A stretch of DNA of 64,000 nucleotides from positions 310,001 to 374,000 of the forward strand of contig NZ_KQ947989.1 in assembly GCF_001513975.1 (NCBI RefSeq), written 5' to 3'. How positions within the stretch are numbered: the first letter of the stretch is position 1; each line of letters begins with the position of its first letter. The position numbers and the translations under genes are program-made. Under the pieces are notes generated by a model, which was not told where the DNA came from, ran no database searches, and saw only the letters and a list, made by a program, of their open reading frames with translations. This document shows positions 41,757 through 50,715 of the stretch, one piece after another. Origin of the DNA: Streptomyces curacoi (GTDB lineage: Bacteria > Actinomycetota > Actinomycetes > Streptomycetales > Streptomycetaceae).

Positions 41757-43301
41757 TTACTGGCCGCTCCGTGGGCTGTAGGGCTGGAGGAGCTGGTCGA
41801 CGGGTGCGTAGTCGTCGGTGAGCGGTTGGGCATCGCCCGTCCAGGAGGTGAGGTCGTCACCGGTGGTGATCTTCCAGCCGGTTTGCCGGGCGTCCAGCGC
41901 CTCCTGGACCGCGCGTAGGTCGACCGGTCGGTTGGAGGCGAGCACCACCAGATTGCCGCCCTCGGGGGTGGCGGTCGGGCCGAGGCCGATATCGGTGGGT
42001 TCGCCGATGAGTGCGACGTGCTCGAAGGTCTCGCCGAGGGTGGCCACTTCGGCACGCGCGAAGGCCAGTTCACCGTGATCGATGAGGTTGGCAACGTACA
42101 GGCCGTCCTCGTCGAGCACCCGCCGTAGGTCGGTCATCGCCTCCACCGTGGTGAGGTGCCATGGCACGCTGACGCCCCCGAAGGCGTCGCCGACGACGAG
42201 GTCACGGCTGCCGGCGTCCAGTCGTCGCAGGCCGAGCCTGCCGTCCTCGGCGCGTACGTCGATCCCGGCTTCCGGAATCAGCCCGAGCTGGTCGTGGTTG
42301 ATGCGCACGACCCCGCTGTCGATCTCGGACACAAGGCTGCGCGTCCCGGGCCGCGTGGCCGCGAGGTAACGGGGAAAGGTGAGCCCGCCGCCGCCCAGGT
42401 GGTAGGCGGCAAGTGGCTCACCTTCGGGAAAGGCGGAATCGACCACCGACGCGATGGCGCGTACGTACTCGAACTCCAGGAAGGTCGGGTCGTCGAGGTC
42501 GACGTAGGAGTGCCGCAAGCCGTCCAGAACGAGGGTGCGGCCGCTGCCCCGGTCGGGATCCGCGACGACCCGGGCGCAGTGGTACTTGGTCTCCGTGTCG
42601 CAGCCACCGGGCGCGACGACGGCGGCGAGGCCGCCGGCAATGACCACGAGTGTCAGGGCAGGGGTGCCGCTCCACCCGCGCGTTCGCCATTCGACCACCG
42701 CCGAGCCGGCCACCAGCAGTGTGCCGAGGCCGATCAGTATGCCGCTGACCGGCAACCGCGACACGAGGACGAAGCCGGTGAGGACGGTCCCGACGATGGC
42801 GCCGACGGTGCCGACGCCGGACAGCCGGCCGACAACCGTTCCGGTCTCGGCGAGGCTGGTGAGACGCAACTTGGTCACGATCGGCGTCACCGCGGAGAGC
42901 AGCGCGCCCGGCACGAGGATGGTCAGCGACGCGATCACCAAGAGCACCGCTGGTGCCCACTCCGCAGTGGTGCGCAGCACGGCAGGGGTGAGCGCCACGA
43001 CCGCTCCCGACACCCCGAGCGCGGGGCCGATGAGCCGGCGTGGATCGACCTGGTCGGCGATGCGCCCACCCAGCCAGGAGCCGACGGCGATCGCGGTGAG
43101 GGCGATACCGATCACCATGGTGCTGGTCTCCAGGGTGAGGCCGAGGTAGGGAGCCAGCAGCCGCAAAGCGACGATCTCGACCACCAGGACTGCGGCCGAA
43201 GATCCGAACACAAGCACGGCAGCGGCGCGGGAGCCCAGGCCGGAGTTGCGAGGCGTGCCCTCGGCACCGGGCGGGGAAGACGATCCGGTCACGGGCGACA
43301 T
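41757..43301 (-). CDS. fused MFS / spermidine synthase-like membrane protein
   Basis: A 514-residue protein. The first 230 residues hold seven to eight membrane helices (AAVLVVEIVALRLLAPYLGL at the start is typical). The C-terminal half is a spermidine-synthase-like Rossmann domain with YHLGGGGLTFPRYL (motif I), VSEIDSGVV and DLVVGDAFGG. The usual aspartates for putrescine binding are not evident, so true polyamine synthesis is doubtful; such fused proteins are often of unknown role. The start is weakly supported because AAGG abuts the ATG. Confidence 0.8.
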   Translation of the reverse strand: MSPVTGSSSPPGAEGTPRNSGLGSRAAAVLVFGSSAAVLVVEIVALRLLAPYLGLTLETSTMVIGIALTAIAVGSWLGGRIADQVDPRRLIGPALGVSGAVVALTPAVLRTTAEWAPAVLLVIASLTILVPGALLSAVTPIVTKLRLTSLAETGTVVGRLSGVGTVGAIVGTVLTGFVLVSRLPVSGILIGLGTLLVAGSAVVEWRTRGWSGTPALTLVVIAGGLAAVVAPGGCDTETKYHCARVVADPDRGSGRTLVLDGLRHSYVDLDDPTFLEFEYVRAIASVVDSAFPEGEPLAAYHLGGGGLTFPRYLAATRPGTRSLVSEIDSGVVRINHDQLGLIPEAGIDVRAEDGRLGLRRLDAGSRDLVVGDAFGGVSVPWHLTTVEAMTDLRRVLDEDGLYVANLIDHGELAFARAEVATLGETFEHVALIGEPTDIGLGPTATPEGGNLVVLASNRPVDLRAVQEALDARQTGWKITTGDDLTSWTGDAQPLTDDYAPVDQLLQPYSPRSGQ

Positions 43302-43383
43302 CCTTGCACGCGACTCATCGAGGCGGGGTCAGTCGGTTCGAGATGAGCGACGCATAAACCGCACGCATGAAGACACCCACCCG

Positions 43384-43395
43384 CTGTGGCCACAG
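43384..43395. promoter_or_regulatory. palindrome CTGTGGCCACAG upstream of GT locus
   Basis: A perfect 12-base palindrome in the 226-base gap between the divergent spermidine synthase-like and glycosyltransferase genes, 133 bases before the latter's GTG. It shares CCACAGTG-like sequence with the inverted repeat at 49244-49301 before the PucR-type regulators, but the match is short. Confidence 0.35.
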
Positions 43396-43527
43396 TGCCT
43401 GAAAAACAGAGGGGGAAATCCTCCCGCGCCTTCCTTGCCTTTACCTTTCACTTTCGTCGGGTGGTGTGCACTGCGACCCCGGAGGTGCGGTTGCCTGCCC
43501 GCGCATATGCGTCGGCAAGGAGGCCCG

Positions 43528-45138
43528 GTGGAACAGCGTCGGAGAAAGTTTTCCTCGGCAGCGGCGGAAAGCCGCACCCGGGCAGTCATTGTCTGCGCCC
43601 TGGCCACGCTGGCTGTGGTGGTGCGGGCCTGGAACCTGGCGGGTCACCCGTTCCCCAATGACGACGAGGGCACATACCTGGCCCAGGCGTGGGCGGTCCG
43701 TACCGGGCTGGGGCTGTCGCACTACACGTACTGGTACGACCATCCCCCCTTGGGATGGATGCAGTTGGGAGCCTTGTCCTGGCTGCCGGAACTGATGGCG
43801 CCGGAGCGGACCGCGCTGGTGCAGGGGCGGATGGCCATGCTCCCGGTGGCCGCCGTGACGTCGGTGCTGCTGTACCTCGTCGCGCGGCGTCTGGGGGCGG
43901 GTGTGGTGGCCGCGGCGGCGGTGGTCGGCCTCAACGCCGTTTCCCCGCTGGCCATCGCGTTGCAGCGCCAGGTGTACCTGGACAGCTTCGCCGTCATGTG
44001 GTTCTTGGCTTCCCTGGCGTTGGCGCTCTCACCGAAACGGAATCTGTGGGCGCACTGCGCGTGCGGGGTGTCCTTCGCCGTGGCGGTGCTGTCGAAGGAG
44101 ACCATCGCCGTCCTGCTGCCCGCGTTGGTGTGGGCCCTGTGGCAGGGAAGCGACCGCAGGACGCGGGGTTTCTCGCTCGCGGCGTTCACCGCGGGTGCCG
44201 CGGTCCTGCTCGGTTACCCGTTGTACTCGCTGCTGAAGGGGGAGTTGTTTCCCGGCGGCTGCCACTCGGCACTGGTCGGCGCGCTCGTGTGGCAGATCGG
44301 TTCGCGCGGCGGGTCGGGGTCCGTGTTCCAGCCGGGCACGGTCGCGAACACGCTGGTCATGCAGTGGCTGCGGGCCGATCCCGTCCTGGTGATCGGCGGC
44401 ATCGTCGCGGGATTCGCCGCCCTGGCGCTGCGGGGTGTGCGGCCCTTGGGGACAGCGGTCGCGTTTCTGGTCCTGGTCGTGTGCCGGCCGGGTGGCTACC
44501 TGCCCAAGATGTACGCCGTGCAGGTCGTGCCGTTCCTCGCGCTGGCCCTGGTCATCGTGGTGGAGCGGGCGGTGCGGGCCGGCCGGGCCCGGTACGGCGT
44601 CCAGGGGCCCGTACGGCGCACGGTGGCGGCGGTCGCGGTGGCGCTGATGGCGGCGGTACTGGCTTTCGGACGGTGGCCGCAGTTCCGTGAGGTCCAGCGA
44701 GCCGACCTCAACGCCGGCTACCGGGCCGCGGGCGAGTGGCTGAACGGTCCGGCGGTACCCGACAAGCGGCGGGCCCGCCTGGTCACAGACGATGTCCTGT
44801 GGCTGGACGCCGTGCGGGCCGGTTTCACTCCCGGGGCCGGTGTCATCTGGCACTACAAGCTGGACAAGGACCCCGCCATCGTGGCGTCGATGCCGCACGG
44901 ATGGCGCGACATCGACTTCGTGCTGGTCACCCCGACGATGCGTGAGGCGCAGGCGGAGTTGCCCACTCTCAAGGCGTTGCTGCGACACGGCGAACCGGTC
45001 GGCGACTTCGCCTACGGACAGATTCAGGCACTACGTGTCACTGGAAGGTCCGCTGAAGGCGCGTCCACCGCCCCTTCGGTCGCCCGGCCGCTTTTGCCGT
45101 GCCTGCGCGAGGCCGACGACATCTGGCCGTACGAGTAA
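43528..45138 (+). CDS. ArnT/GT39-like membrane glycosyltransferase
   Basis: A 536-residue polytopic membrane protein of the GT-C fold. The first periplasmic loop has the acidic motif NDDEGTYLAQAW (Asp45, Asp46, Glu47) used by ArnT/PMT-type enzymes to bind polyprenyl-phosphate sugars, then YDHPPLGW. About ten to eleven helices follow and a C-terminal extracytoplasmic tail. It should move a sugar from a lipid carrier to an outside acceptor. The GTG follows AAGGAGG. It heads a locus with two GT2 enzymes. Confidence 0.85.
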   Translation: MEQRRRKFSSAAAESRTRAVIVCALATLAVVVRAWNLAGHPFPNDDEGTYLAQAWAVRTGLGLSHYTYWYDHPPLGWMQLGALSWLPELMAPERTALVQGRMAMLPVAAVTSVLLYLVARRLGAGVVAAAAVVGLNAVSPLAIALQRQVYLDSFAVMWFLASLALALSPKRNLWAHCACGVSFAVAVLSKETIAVLLPALVWALWQGSDRRTRGFSLAAFTAGAAVLLGYPLYSLLKGELFPGGCHSALVGALVWQIGSRGGSGSVFQPGTVANTLVMQWLRADPVLVIGGIVAGFAALALRGVRPLGTAVAFLVLVVCRPGGYLPKMYAVQVVPFLALALVIVVERAVRAGRARYGVQGPVRRTVAAVAVALMAAVLAFGRWPQFREVQRADLNAGYRAAGEWLNGPAVPDKRRARLVTDDVLWLDAVRAGFTPGAGVIWHYKLDKDPAIVASMPHGWRDIDFVLVTPTMREAQAELPTLKALLRHGEPVGDFAYGQIQALRVTGRSAEGASTAPSVARPLLPCLREADDIWPYE

Positions 45139-45182
45139 GACGTCCGGCAAACAACAGCCTCCGCATTTTCATCGCAGTGGAC

Positions 45183-45197
45183 AAAGGCGTCGCCTTT
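45183..45197. promoter_or_regulatory. palindrome AAAGGCG-T-CGCCTTT
   Basis: Seven-base arms around a single T in a relatively AT-rich gap between the glycosyltransferase and the anchor-domain gene. A second small hairpin (GCCCG/CGGGC, 45248-45262) lies near the next ribosome site. Either could be an operator or an internal attenuator. Confidence 0.4.
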
Positions 45198-45285
45198 CCT
45201 CTTTGGAACGGCGCAGGGCAGGACATCCTCGCATTGCCAATGGAATAGCCCGGAAATCGGGCTTCGCACCGTGGAGGCGAAACGA

Positions 45286-46515
45286 ATGGGCATCATTCGT
45301 ACTTCAGGCAAGTGGACTGCCGTCCGGCCGAGTCCCAACGGCATCACCGGCGTGGGAACGGAACACGTCGAGTGGGGCGACCCCACCGAAAGCCGCAAGA
45401 GCGGGTACCGGTTCACCGGGGGCGAGACCCAGGCCCTGCTGAACGGGACCGAGTTCACGCTGGCCACGTTCACCCACGAGAACTTCCCGATCAATTCGGG
45501 GAACATGCGTGAGTGGGACGTGGAACTCCAGGTCAACGTGGCCTTCGAGGACGGCAAGACGAAGGACTTCACGTTCACCTTCCACCACAACGAGACCGAC
45601 AACTCCGGTGCCCACCCCGAGGACATCGTCTCGCTCCCGGAGTTCATCTCGCCGGAGACGGTGACGGTGGACGGTCAGCCGTACAAGGTCATGCTGAGCG
45701 GCTTCAAGCGTGGTGGGCAGATCGTCCGGCAGTTCGACAGCCCGGAGAACGGCTCCAACCGGGCCGACATCGTCGCCGTGTTCGCCAAGCCGGGCAAGCC
45801 GGATGTCGCGATCACCCGCGTCGAGGCCGAGGGAACGGTGCCGGGCACCCAGGCCGACGAGTACGTCGAGGTCTTCAACCGCGGCACCGAGGCCGCCGAC
45901 ATGTCGGGGTGGACGCTGCGGGCGAGGAATTCCGGCAAGCAGTTCACCTTCCCCGCGGGCACGGCGCTGAAGCCGGGCTCCCGCTACCGGGTCCACACCA
46001 ACGAGCGTCATCCCGAGACGGGCGGCTTCTCCTTCGGCAGCAGCGAGCCGGTCTGGGACGACGTCGCCGATGTCGCCGTCCTCAGCGACGACAAGGGCAA
46101 GCAGGTGTCCCGGTTCCGCTACGGGCAGGTCATCACGCCCGAGCCGGCGGAGGAGATGGAAGGCGCCGGTGAGGCGCACCCGCGGGTGGTCGTCAAGAAC
46201 AACGACAAGCAGGCCCTGGGCCGGCAGAAGGTCGTGATCTCCCTCCCGGAGAACGGCCCGATCCGTTTCCACGCGGGCCAGAACACGCTCGCGCTGTGGA
46301 ACGTCCGCCACAACCGCGAGGACAAGTTCACCGGTGCGGTGTCCGCGGACGGGCGCACGCTGACCGTGGACGTCGACCTGGACATCCCCCTCGGCCGCAC
46401 CCAGCCGATGTGGGTGCAGGTCAGCGTCGACCCCGGCGCCCCGAGCGGGTCCTACACGATCCACTGGGAGCTCGGTGAACTCGGCTCGGCCAACAGCACG
46501 CTCAGGGTGAAGTGA
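45286..46515 (+). CDS. choice-of-anchor K / lamin-tail domain protein, no signal peptide
   Basis: A 409-residue beta-rich protein. Residues 1-170 match the choice-of-anchor K pattern (VEWGDPTES, then FTLATFTHENFPIN and VNVAFEDGKTKDFTFTF). Residues about 175-285 match a lamin-tail beta-sandwich (ADEYVEVFNRGTEAADMSGW, FTFPAGTALKPGSRYRVHT). The last 110 residues form a third, unassigned beta-sandwich. GGAGG lies eight bases before the ATG at 45286 and no signal peptide precedes the first domain, which is odd because both domains normally occur on secreted proteins. It lies between two glycosyltransferase genes and may be a scaffold or a substrate. Confidence 0.78.
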   Translation: MGIIRTSGKWTAVRPSPNGITGVGTEHVEWGDPTESRKSGYRFTGGETQALLNGTEFTLATFTHENFPINSGNMREWDVELQVNVAFEDGKTKDFTFTFHHNETDNSGAHPEDIVSLPEFISPETVTVDGQPYKVMLSGFKRGGQIVRQFDSPENGSNRADIVAVFAKPGKPDVAITRVEAEGTVPGTQADEYVEVFNRGTEAADMSGWTLRARNSGKQFTFPAGTALKPGSRYRVHTNERHPETGGFSFGSSEPVWDDVADVAVLSDDKGKQVSRFRYGQVITPEPAEEMEGAGEAHPRVVVKNNDKQALGRQKVVISLPENGPIRFHAGQNTLALWNVRHNREDKFTGAVSADGRTLTVDVDLDIPLGRTQPMWVQVSVDPGAPSGSYTIHWELGELGSANSTLRVK

Positions 46516-46522
46516 GCCGACG

Positions 46523-47890
46523 GTGCGCACCGGAGCCGCGATCGGCCCGGTGCGCACCGCTGCGTGCCAGTGGCCTGTCGGTGCGACCGCGGATGCGAGG
46601 CACTCCCTCATGGTGGTCACCTGCCTGCTGACCCTGACCGTCCTGCACACGTTGAACGCCGCGCTCACCCTGCGGTGGATGCTCCATGCCTGGCGGACGC
46701 CGGCAGAGCTGGAGACGACGTCCTTTCCCGAGCCGGACGGCGAACCTCGGCTGTCCTTCTCCCTGTTGGTGCCGGCGCGCCACGAGGAGCAGGTACTCCC
46801 CCACACCGTCGGGACTCTGCTGGGCGCCGACCATCCGGACTTCGAGGTCGTCGTCATCACCGGCGACGACGATCCGGGCACCACGGCGCTCGCGGCGCGG
46901 TTGGCGGCCGACAACCCCGAGCGGGTGCGGCACGTCATCGACCGGCACCCCGAGAAGAACAAACCGCGCGCGCTCAACACCGCCCTGGACACGTGCCGAG
47001 GCGAGGTCATCGGGGTGTTCGACGCGGAGGACGTGGTGCACCCGCGGCTGTTGAGCCACGTCGACCACGCCTTGCGCACCCGGAGCGCGGACGTCGTGCA
47101 GGGCGGCGTCCAGCTGATGAACCACGCCGACAGCTGGTACGCCCTGTGCAACTGCCTGGAGTACTTCTTCTGGTTCCGCAGCCGACTGCACGTCCACGCG
47201 CGACAGGGCTTCATCCCACTGGGCGGGAACACGGTCTTCATCCGTGCCGCGCTGCTGCGCGAAGCGGGCGGCTGGGACGGCGACTGCCTGGCCGAGGACT
47301 GCGAACTGGGCGTACGGCTGTCCAGCCGGGGTGTGCGGGTCGTCGTGGGATACCACCCGGCGCTGGTCACCCGTGAGGAGACGCCGGGGACGCTGCGGGC
47401 CCTGGTGCGTCAGCGCACCCGGTGGAACCAGGGTTTCCTCCAGGTCCTGCGCAAGGGCGAGTGGCGGCGCCTGGCCACTGTCCGGCAGCGGGTGCTGGCA
47501 CGCTACGTGCTCGCCACGCCCTTCTTCCAGGCATTCACCGCGCTGTGCATGCCGATGGTGTTCGTCACCGCGCTGATGGACGGCATCCCGCTGGCGGCGG
47601 CCCTGTTCGCCTGGCTGCCGGCGCTGCTGATGGTCGCCATGACCCTGTTCGAATGCGCCGGCCTGCACGACTTCGGCCGCGAGTACGGACGGACCGTACG
47701 GCCCATCCAGCACCTCACGCTGTGGTGGGGCCTGCCGCTGTACTCCGTGGTCCTGGCCGCCGCTGCCTTCCGGGCGGTCTGGCGCGAGTGCCGGGGACGC
47801 AACGACTGGGAGCTGACCGCCCACACCGGAGCTCACCTCCACGCTCCCGACCCCCCGGTCGGCCGACCTGAAGGACACGAAGGCTCATGA
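46523..47890 (+). CDS. GT2 cellulose-synthase-like glycosyltransferase
   Basis: A 455-residue processive-type GT2 enzyme. An N-terminal helix precedes a GT-A domain with LVPARHEEQVL, ITGDDDPG, FDAEDVVHP (the metal-binding acidic motif), EDCELG (catalytic Asp/Glu region) and QRTRW (the QxxRW-type motif of processive synthases). Four or more helices follow. It probably polymerises a beta-linked glycan. The GTG at 46523 has a weak ribosome site, and an ATG at 46610 is possible. Its 3' end overlaps the next gene by four bases. Confidence 0.85.
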   Translation: MRTGAAIGPVRTAACQWPVGATADARHSLMVVTCLLTLTVLHTLNAALTLRWMLHAWRTPAELETTSFPEPDGEPRLSFSLLVPARHEEQVLPHTVGTLLGADHPDFEVVVITGDDDPGTTALAARLAADNPERVRHVIDRHPEKNKPRALNTALDTCRGEVIGVFDAEDVVHPRLLSHVDHALRTRSADVVQGGVQLMNHADSWYALCNCLEYFFWFRSRLHVHARQGFIPLGGNTVFIRAALLREAGGWDGDCLAEDCELGVRLSSRGVRVVVGYHPALVTREETPGTLRALVRQRTRWNQGFLQVLRKGEWRRLATVRQRVLARYVLATPFFQAFTALCMPMVFVTALMDGIPLAAALFAWLPALLMVAMTLFECAGLHDFGREYGRTVRPIQHLTLWWGLPLYSVVLAAAAFRAVWRECRGRNDWELTAHTGAHLHAPDPPVGRPEGHEGS

Positions 47891-49092
47891 CGTCCCCGCC
47901 GACGCCGTCGACCGTCACGTTGATCATCCCCACCCGGAACGAGGCACACAACATTCCCCTGCTGCTCGACCGGCTGGACACCGCGGTACCTGCTGAACTG
48001 CCGCTGGAGGTCCTCTTCGTCGACGACTCCTCGGACGACACCCCCCAAGTGATCGAGGAGGTCGCCGCCCGCTGCCGCCTCCCGGTGTCGGTGCTCCACC
48101 GCGACAGGCCCGACGGCGGCCTGGGGGGCGCTGTCTGCGAAGGCATACGCAGGACGGTGACGCCGTGGATCGTCGTCATGGACGCCGACCTCCAGCACCC
48201 ACCGGAACTCGTCCCACGCCTGGTACGACGCGGACAGGACAGCGGTGCCGATCTGGTCGTGGCCAGCCGCTACGCCGCAGGGGGCGACCAGGCCGGCCTG
48301 GCGAGCGGTTACCGGTCCCTCGTCTCGCGCACTGCCACCCTGCTGGCGAAGACCGTCCTCGCCCGAGCCCTGCGCGGTATCTCCGATCCCCTGAGCGGTT
48401 TCTTCGCGCTGCGCCGCGACATGGTGACGCGGTCCGCCGACGCCGCCGCGCCACTGCGTCCCCTGGGCTACAAGGTGTTGCTGGAGCTGGTGGTCCGCCG
48501 ACCGCCCCGCACAGTCGTCGAGATGCCCTACGCGTTCGCCGAGCGCCACTCGGGACGCTCCAAGAGCAGTCTGCGGGAGGGGCTGCGCTTTCTGCGGCAT
48601 CTCCTGCTTCTGCGCACCACCGACGTCCGCACGCGCATGCTCGTCCTGGGACTCATCGGGCTGTCGGGTTTCCTGCCCAACCTCCTGGTACTGACGGCCC
48701 TGACGTCCTGGACGCCCTTGCACTACGTGCCCGCCGAGATCGTGGCCACGCAGGTTGCCATGGCGGGCAACTTCCTCCTCGCCGAAGCCCTGTTGGCACC
48801 GGCCAGGGCGCCCGCACGACAGGAGGCAGCCACCACCGAACGCCCGCCTCCGGGCGGTCGGAGGCCACCGCCACCGCGCCGCCGAGCCCGGCGGCCGAGG
48901 CGCACGGGCTGCACAAGGTTCCTCACATTCGCGGCGTTGAGCAACGTAGACCTGTTGGCACGCCTGCCGTTGACCGTCCTCCTGGTCACCATGACCGGCC
49001 TGGGACCGGTGGCCGCGACCGCCGCCGCGTTACTGGCCGCGGCCATGACGCGCCTCCTCCTCGTGGAACGGCTGCTGTACCGGCGCCGGTGA
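47887..49092 (+). CDS. polyprenyl-phosphate mannosyltransferase-like GT2 with GtrA tail
   Basis: A 401-residue protein. The N-terminal dolichyl-phosphate mannose synthase-like GT2 domain (1-235) has LIIPTRNEAHNI, VDDSSDDT and MDADLQHPPE. The C-terminal part has four hydrophobic helices of GtrA type, interrupted by a Pro/Arg-rich cytoplasmic insert (about 310-345). It should make a polyprenyl-phosphate sugar on the inner face, the donor needed by the ArnT-like enzyme at 43528. The ATG overlaps the previous stop (ATGA). Confidence 0.87.
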   Translation: MTSPPTPSTVTLIIPTRNEAHNIPLLLDRLDTAVPAELPLEVLFVDDSSDDTPQVIEEVAARCRLPVSVLHRDRPDGGLGGAVCEGIRRTVTPWIVVMDADLQHPPELVPRLVRRGQDSGADLVVASRYAAGGDQAGLASGYRSLVSRTATLLAKTVLARALRGISDPLSGFFALRRDMVTRSADAAAPLRPLGYKVLLELVVRRPPRTVVEMPYAFAERHSGRSKSSLREGLRFLRHLLLLRTTDVRTRMLVLGLIGLSGFLPNLLVLTALTSWTPLHYVPAEIVATQVAMAGNFLLAEALLAPARAPARQEAATTERPPPGGRRPPPPRRRARRPRRTGCTRFLTFAALSNVDLLARLPLTVLLVTMTGLGPVAATAAALLAAAMTRLLLVERLLYRRR

Positions 49093-49243
49093 ACTCCGCG
49101 CCGCTCAAAGCGCCGTGGGACGCGGTGCACATGCCTGGCACGGTGCCGGCCAAGGCGCCACCGAGGTCATCCGGCACGGTCTCCCCTCTGCCGACACCTT
49201 TCACACGCGCGCCGGCGCGGTCTTGGCCGGACACGAGGAGAAG

Positions 49244-49301
49244 TGGACACAGTGGTGTACGTCCGCCGGTCCCATCCGCCGCTTCTGGTCCACTGTGTCC
49301 A
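49244..49301. repeat. 12-bp inverted repeat with 34-base loop
   Basis: TGGACACAGTGG (49244-49255) and CCACTGTGTCCA (49290-49301) are exact complements, in the 303-base gap before the first PucR-type regulator. They could be two operator half-sites or a hairpin ending the glycosyltransferase operon. The rest of the gap shows no coding sequence. Confidence 0.7.
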
Positions 49302-49395
49302 TTGTTTCCCACGCCCTCGCCCACCAGGCTGATTAGCGGCGGCCGAGGCGAACACGCCCTCGGCCGACTGACCACGGAAACAGGAGAAGTACGTC

Positions 49396-50511
49396 GTGAA
49401 CTCCCAGAAGTGTCATGATGCCGCCCCGATTTCCCTTCCCTCTCCCGCACGGCCGCGCACCGCCCCACGAGACGTCGCCGTGGACGCGCTGACACGACGC
49501 GTACTGGACGGGCCCCTCCCCGTCGCCGTACAGGGCTCGCCCCTGGCGGCGCGGCTGATCACCGCAGACCTCACGGCGTGGCTGGAGACGTTGGCACACG
49601 ATCTCTCCGACGCCGAGATCGCCAAGACGTTCGCCCAGAGGTTCGCCGCACACGCCGCCGCGGGCTTCTCCCGCGAAGACGCGGTGTGCCTGCAACACAC
49701 CTACGCGGCCGTCCTCACCCGCACCCTCGGCGACCCCGCCCCACCCTGCGCAGACGGGCCGGGCTCACCACCGATCGACGCGGCACACCTGACGAGGATC
49801 CTCGCGCGAGTGATCGCGGTCGCCGAACGGACCCCCGTCCTCGTACGCCCGTCCCCCGGCCCACGCACTCCACCGGACTCCACGCCCCGCGACGCCTCCC
49901 ATCAGACAGCCCGCTGGTGCGTGGCCGCCTCCTGCTCCGCCGACGACATCAAACCGGCGCTGCGTGCCTTCCGGTCGGCCAACCCCGACGCGCTGATCGC
50001 CGTCACCGGTGTCCATGTGACCGCCTTCACCACCTGCCCACCGACCGACGCCGCTGTTCTCGGACCGCACGGCCTGGTGCCTGTCGACAATGGCGACACC
50101 ACACGCGCCGCCCGCCGCGCCGCTCTCGCCGCCGTGATCGCCCGGTACTACGGGACCGATGTGAAGGACGAAGACGCCACGCCCCTGCTCGCCGCCGTGG
50201 ACCTGCCCGCGACGGAGCGGGAAGCCTATGTGGTCCGCTGCCTGGGCGCCCTCCACACCATGGAGCGCAACCGCCACCTCCTGCAGACGCTCGCCGTCTA
50301 CCTGGCCCACAACCAGTGCACCGCCGCGGCGGCCCGCACCCTCTTCATCCACCGCCACACTCTGGCTTACCGCCTGCGGACCATCGCCACCATCACCGGC
50401 CTCGACCTGGACGCCCCGTTCGACCGGATGCGAGCCGAGATGGCCCTGCTCCTGAGTGACGCCAACTGCTGGGGCATGCCCCGCCGCCGCGGTGCATCCC
50501 GCGGCCACTGA
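49396..50511 (+). CDS. PucR/CdaR-type transcriptional regulator 1
   Basis: A 371-residue regulator. Residues 1-160 are a helical N-terminal region, then a GGDEF-like degenerate middle domain. The C-terminal HTH_30 region has LLQTLAVYLAHNQC, AARTLFIHRHTLAYRLRTI and ITGLDLDAPFDRMRAEMALLL, the hallmark of PucR/CdaR proteins. GTG start nine bases after AGGAG. It is paralogous to the next gene and may control the glycosyltransferase locus. Confidence 0.85.
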   Translation: MNSQKCHDAAPISLPSPARPRTAPRDVAVDALTRRVLDGPLPVAVQGSPLAARLITADLTAWLETLAHDLSDAEIAKTFAQRFAAHAAAGFSREDAVCLQHTYAAVLTRTLGDPAPPCADGPGSPPIDAAHLTRILARVIAVAERTPVLVRPSPGPRTPPDSTPRDASHQTARWCVAASCSADDIKPALRAFRSANPDALIAVTGVHVTAFTTCPPTDAAVLGPHGLVPVDNGDTTRAARRAALAAVIARYYGTDVKDEDATPLLAAVDLPATEREAYVVRCLGALHTMERNRHLLQTLAVYLAHNQCTAAAARTLFIHRHTLAYRLRTIATITGLDLDAPFDRMRAEMALLLSDANCWGMPRRRGASRGH

Positions 50512-50634
50512 CCCGGTTCCCGGTCAGAACACGCAGCCCGACCGTCATACGAACGCAAGGACATGACGCGTGGGCACACTCGAACGGCCCTGTGGTGCCC
50601 CATGAAGCGTTCGATACGCTGGCGCCACCTTCCC

Positions 50635-50663
50635 CCCAAAAGTGGCCTTACTTCCCTTTTGGG
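50635..50663. terminator. hairpin between the two PucR-type genes
   Basis: CCCAAAAG (50635-50642) pairs exactly with CTTTTGGG (50656-50663) across a 13-base loop, in the 204-base gap. It could terminate the first regulator or be an operator for the second. Confidence 0.5.
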
Positions 50664-50715
50664 CCTGCGGATCTCTTGATCCTGGCATATCGCCCCACCA
50701 GATCGAAAGGCGCCT

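Noticed and set aside
41757..43301. True spermidine synthase
   Set aside because: The synthase-like domain is fused to membrane helices and the usual polyamine-binding acidic residues are not evident.
45304..47370. 688-codon minus-strand frame
   Set aside because: Shadow of the anchor-domain and GT2 genes, with no ribosome site or family motif.
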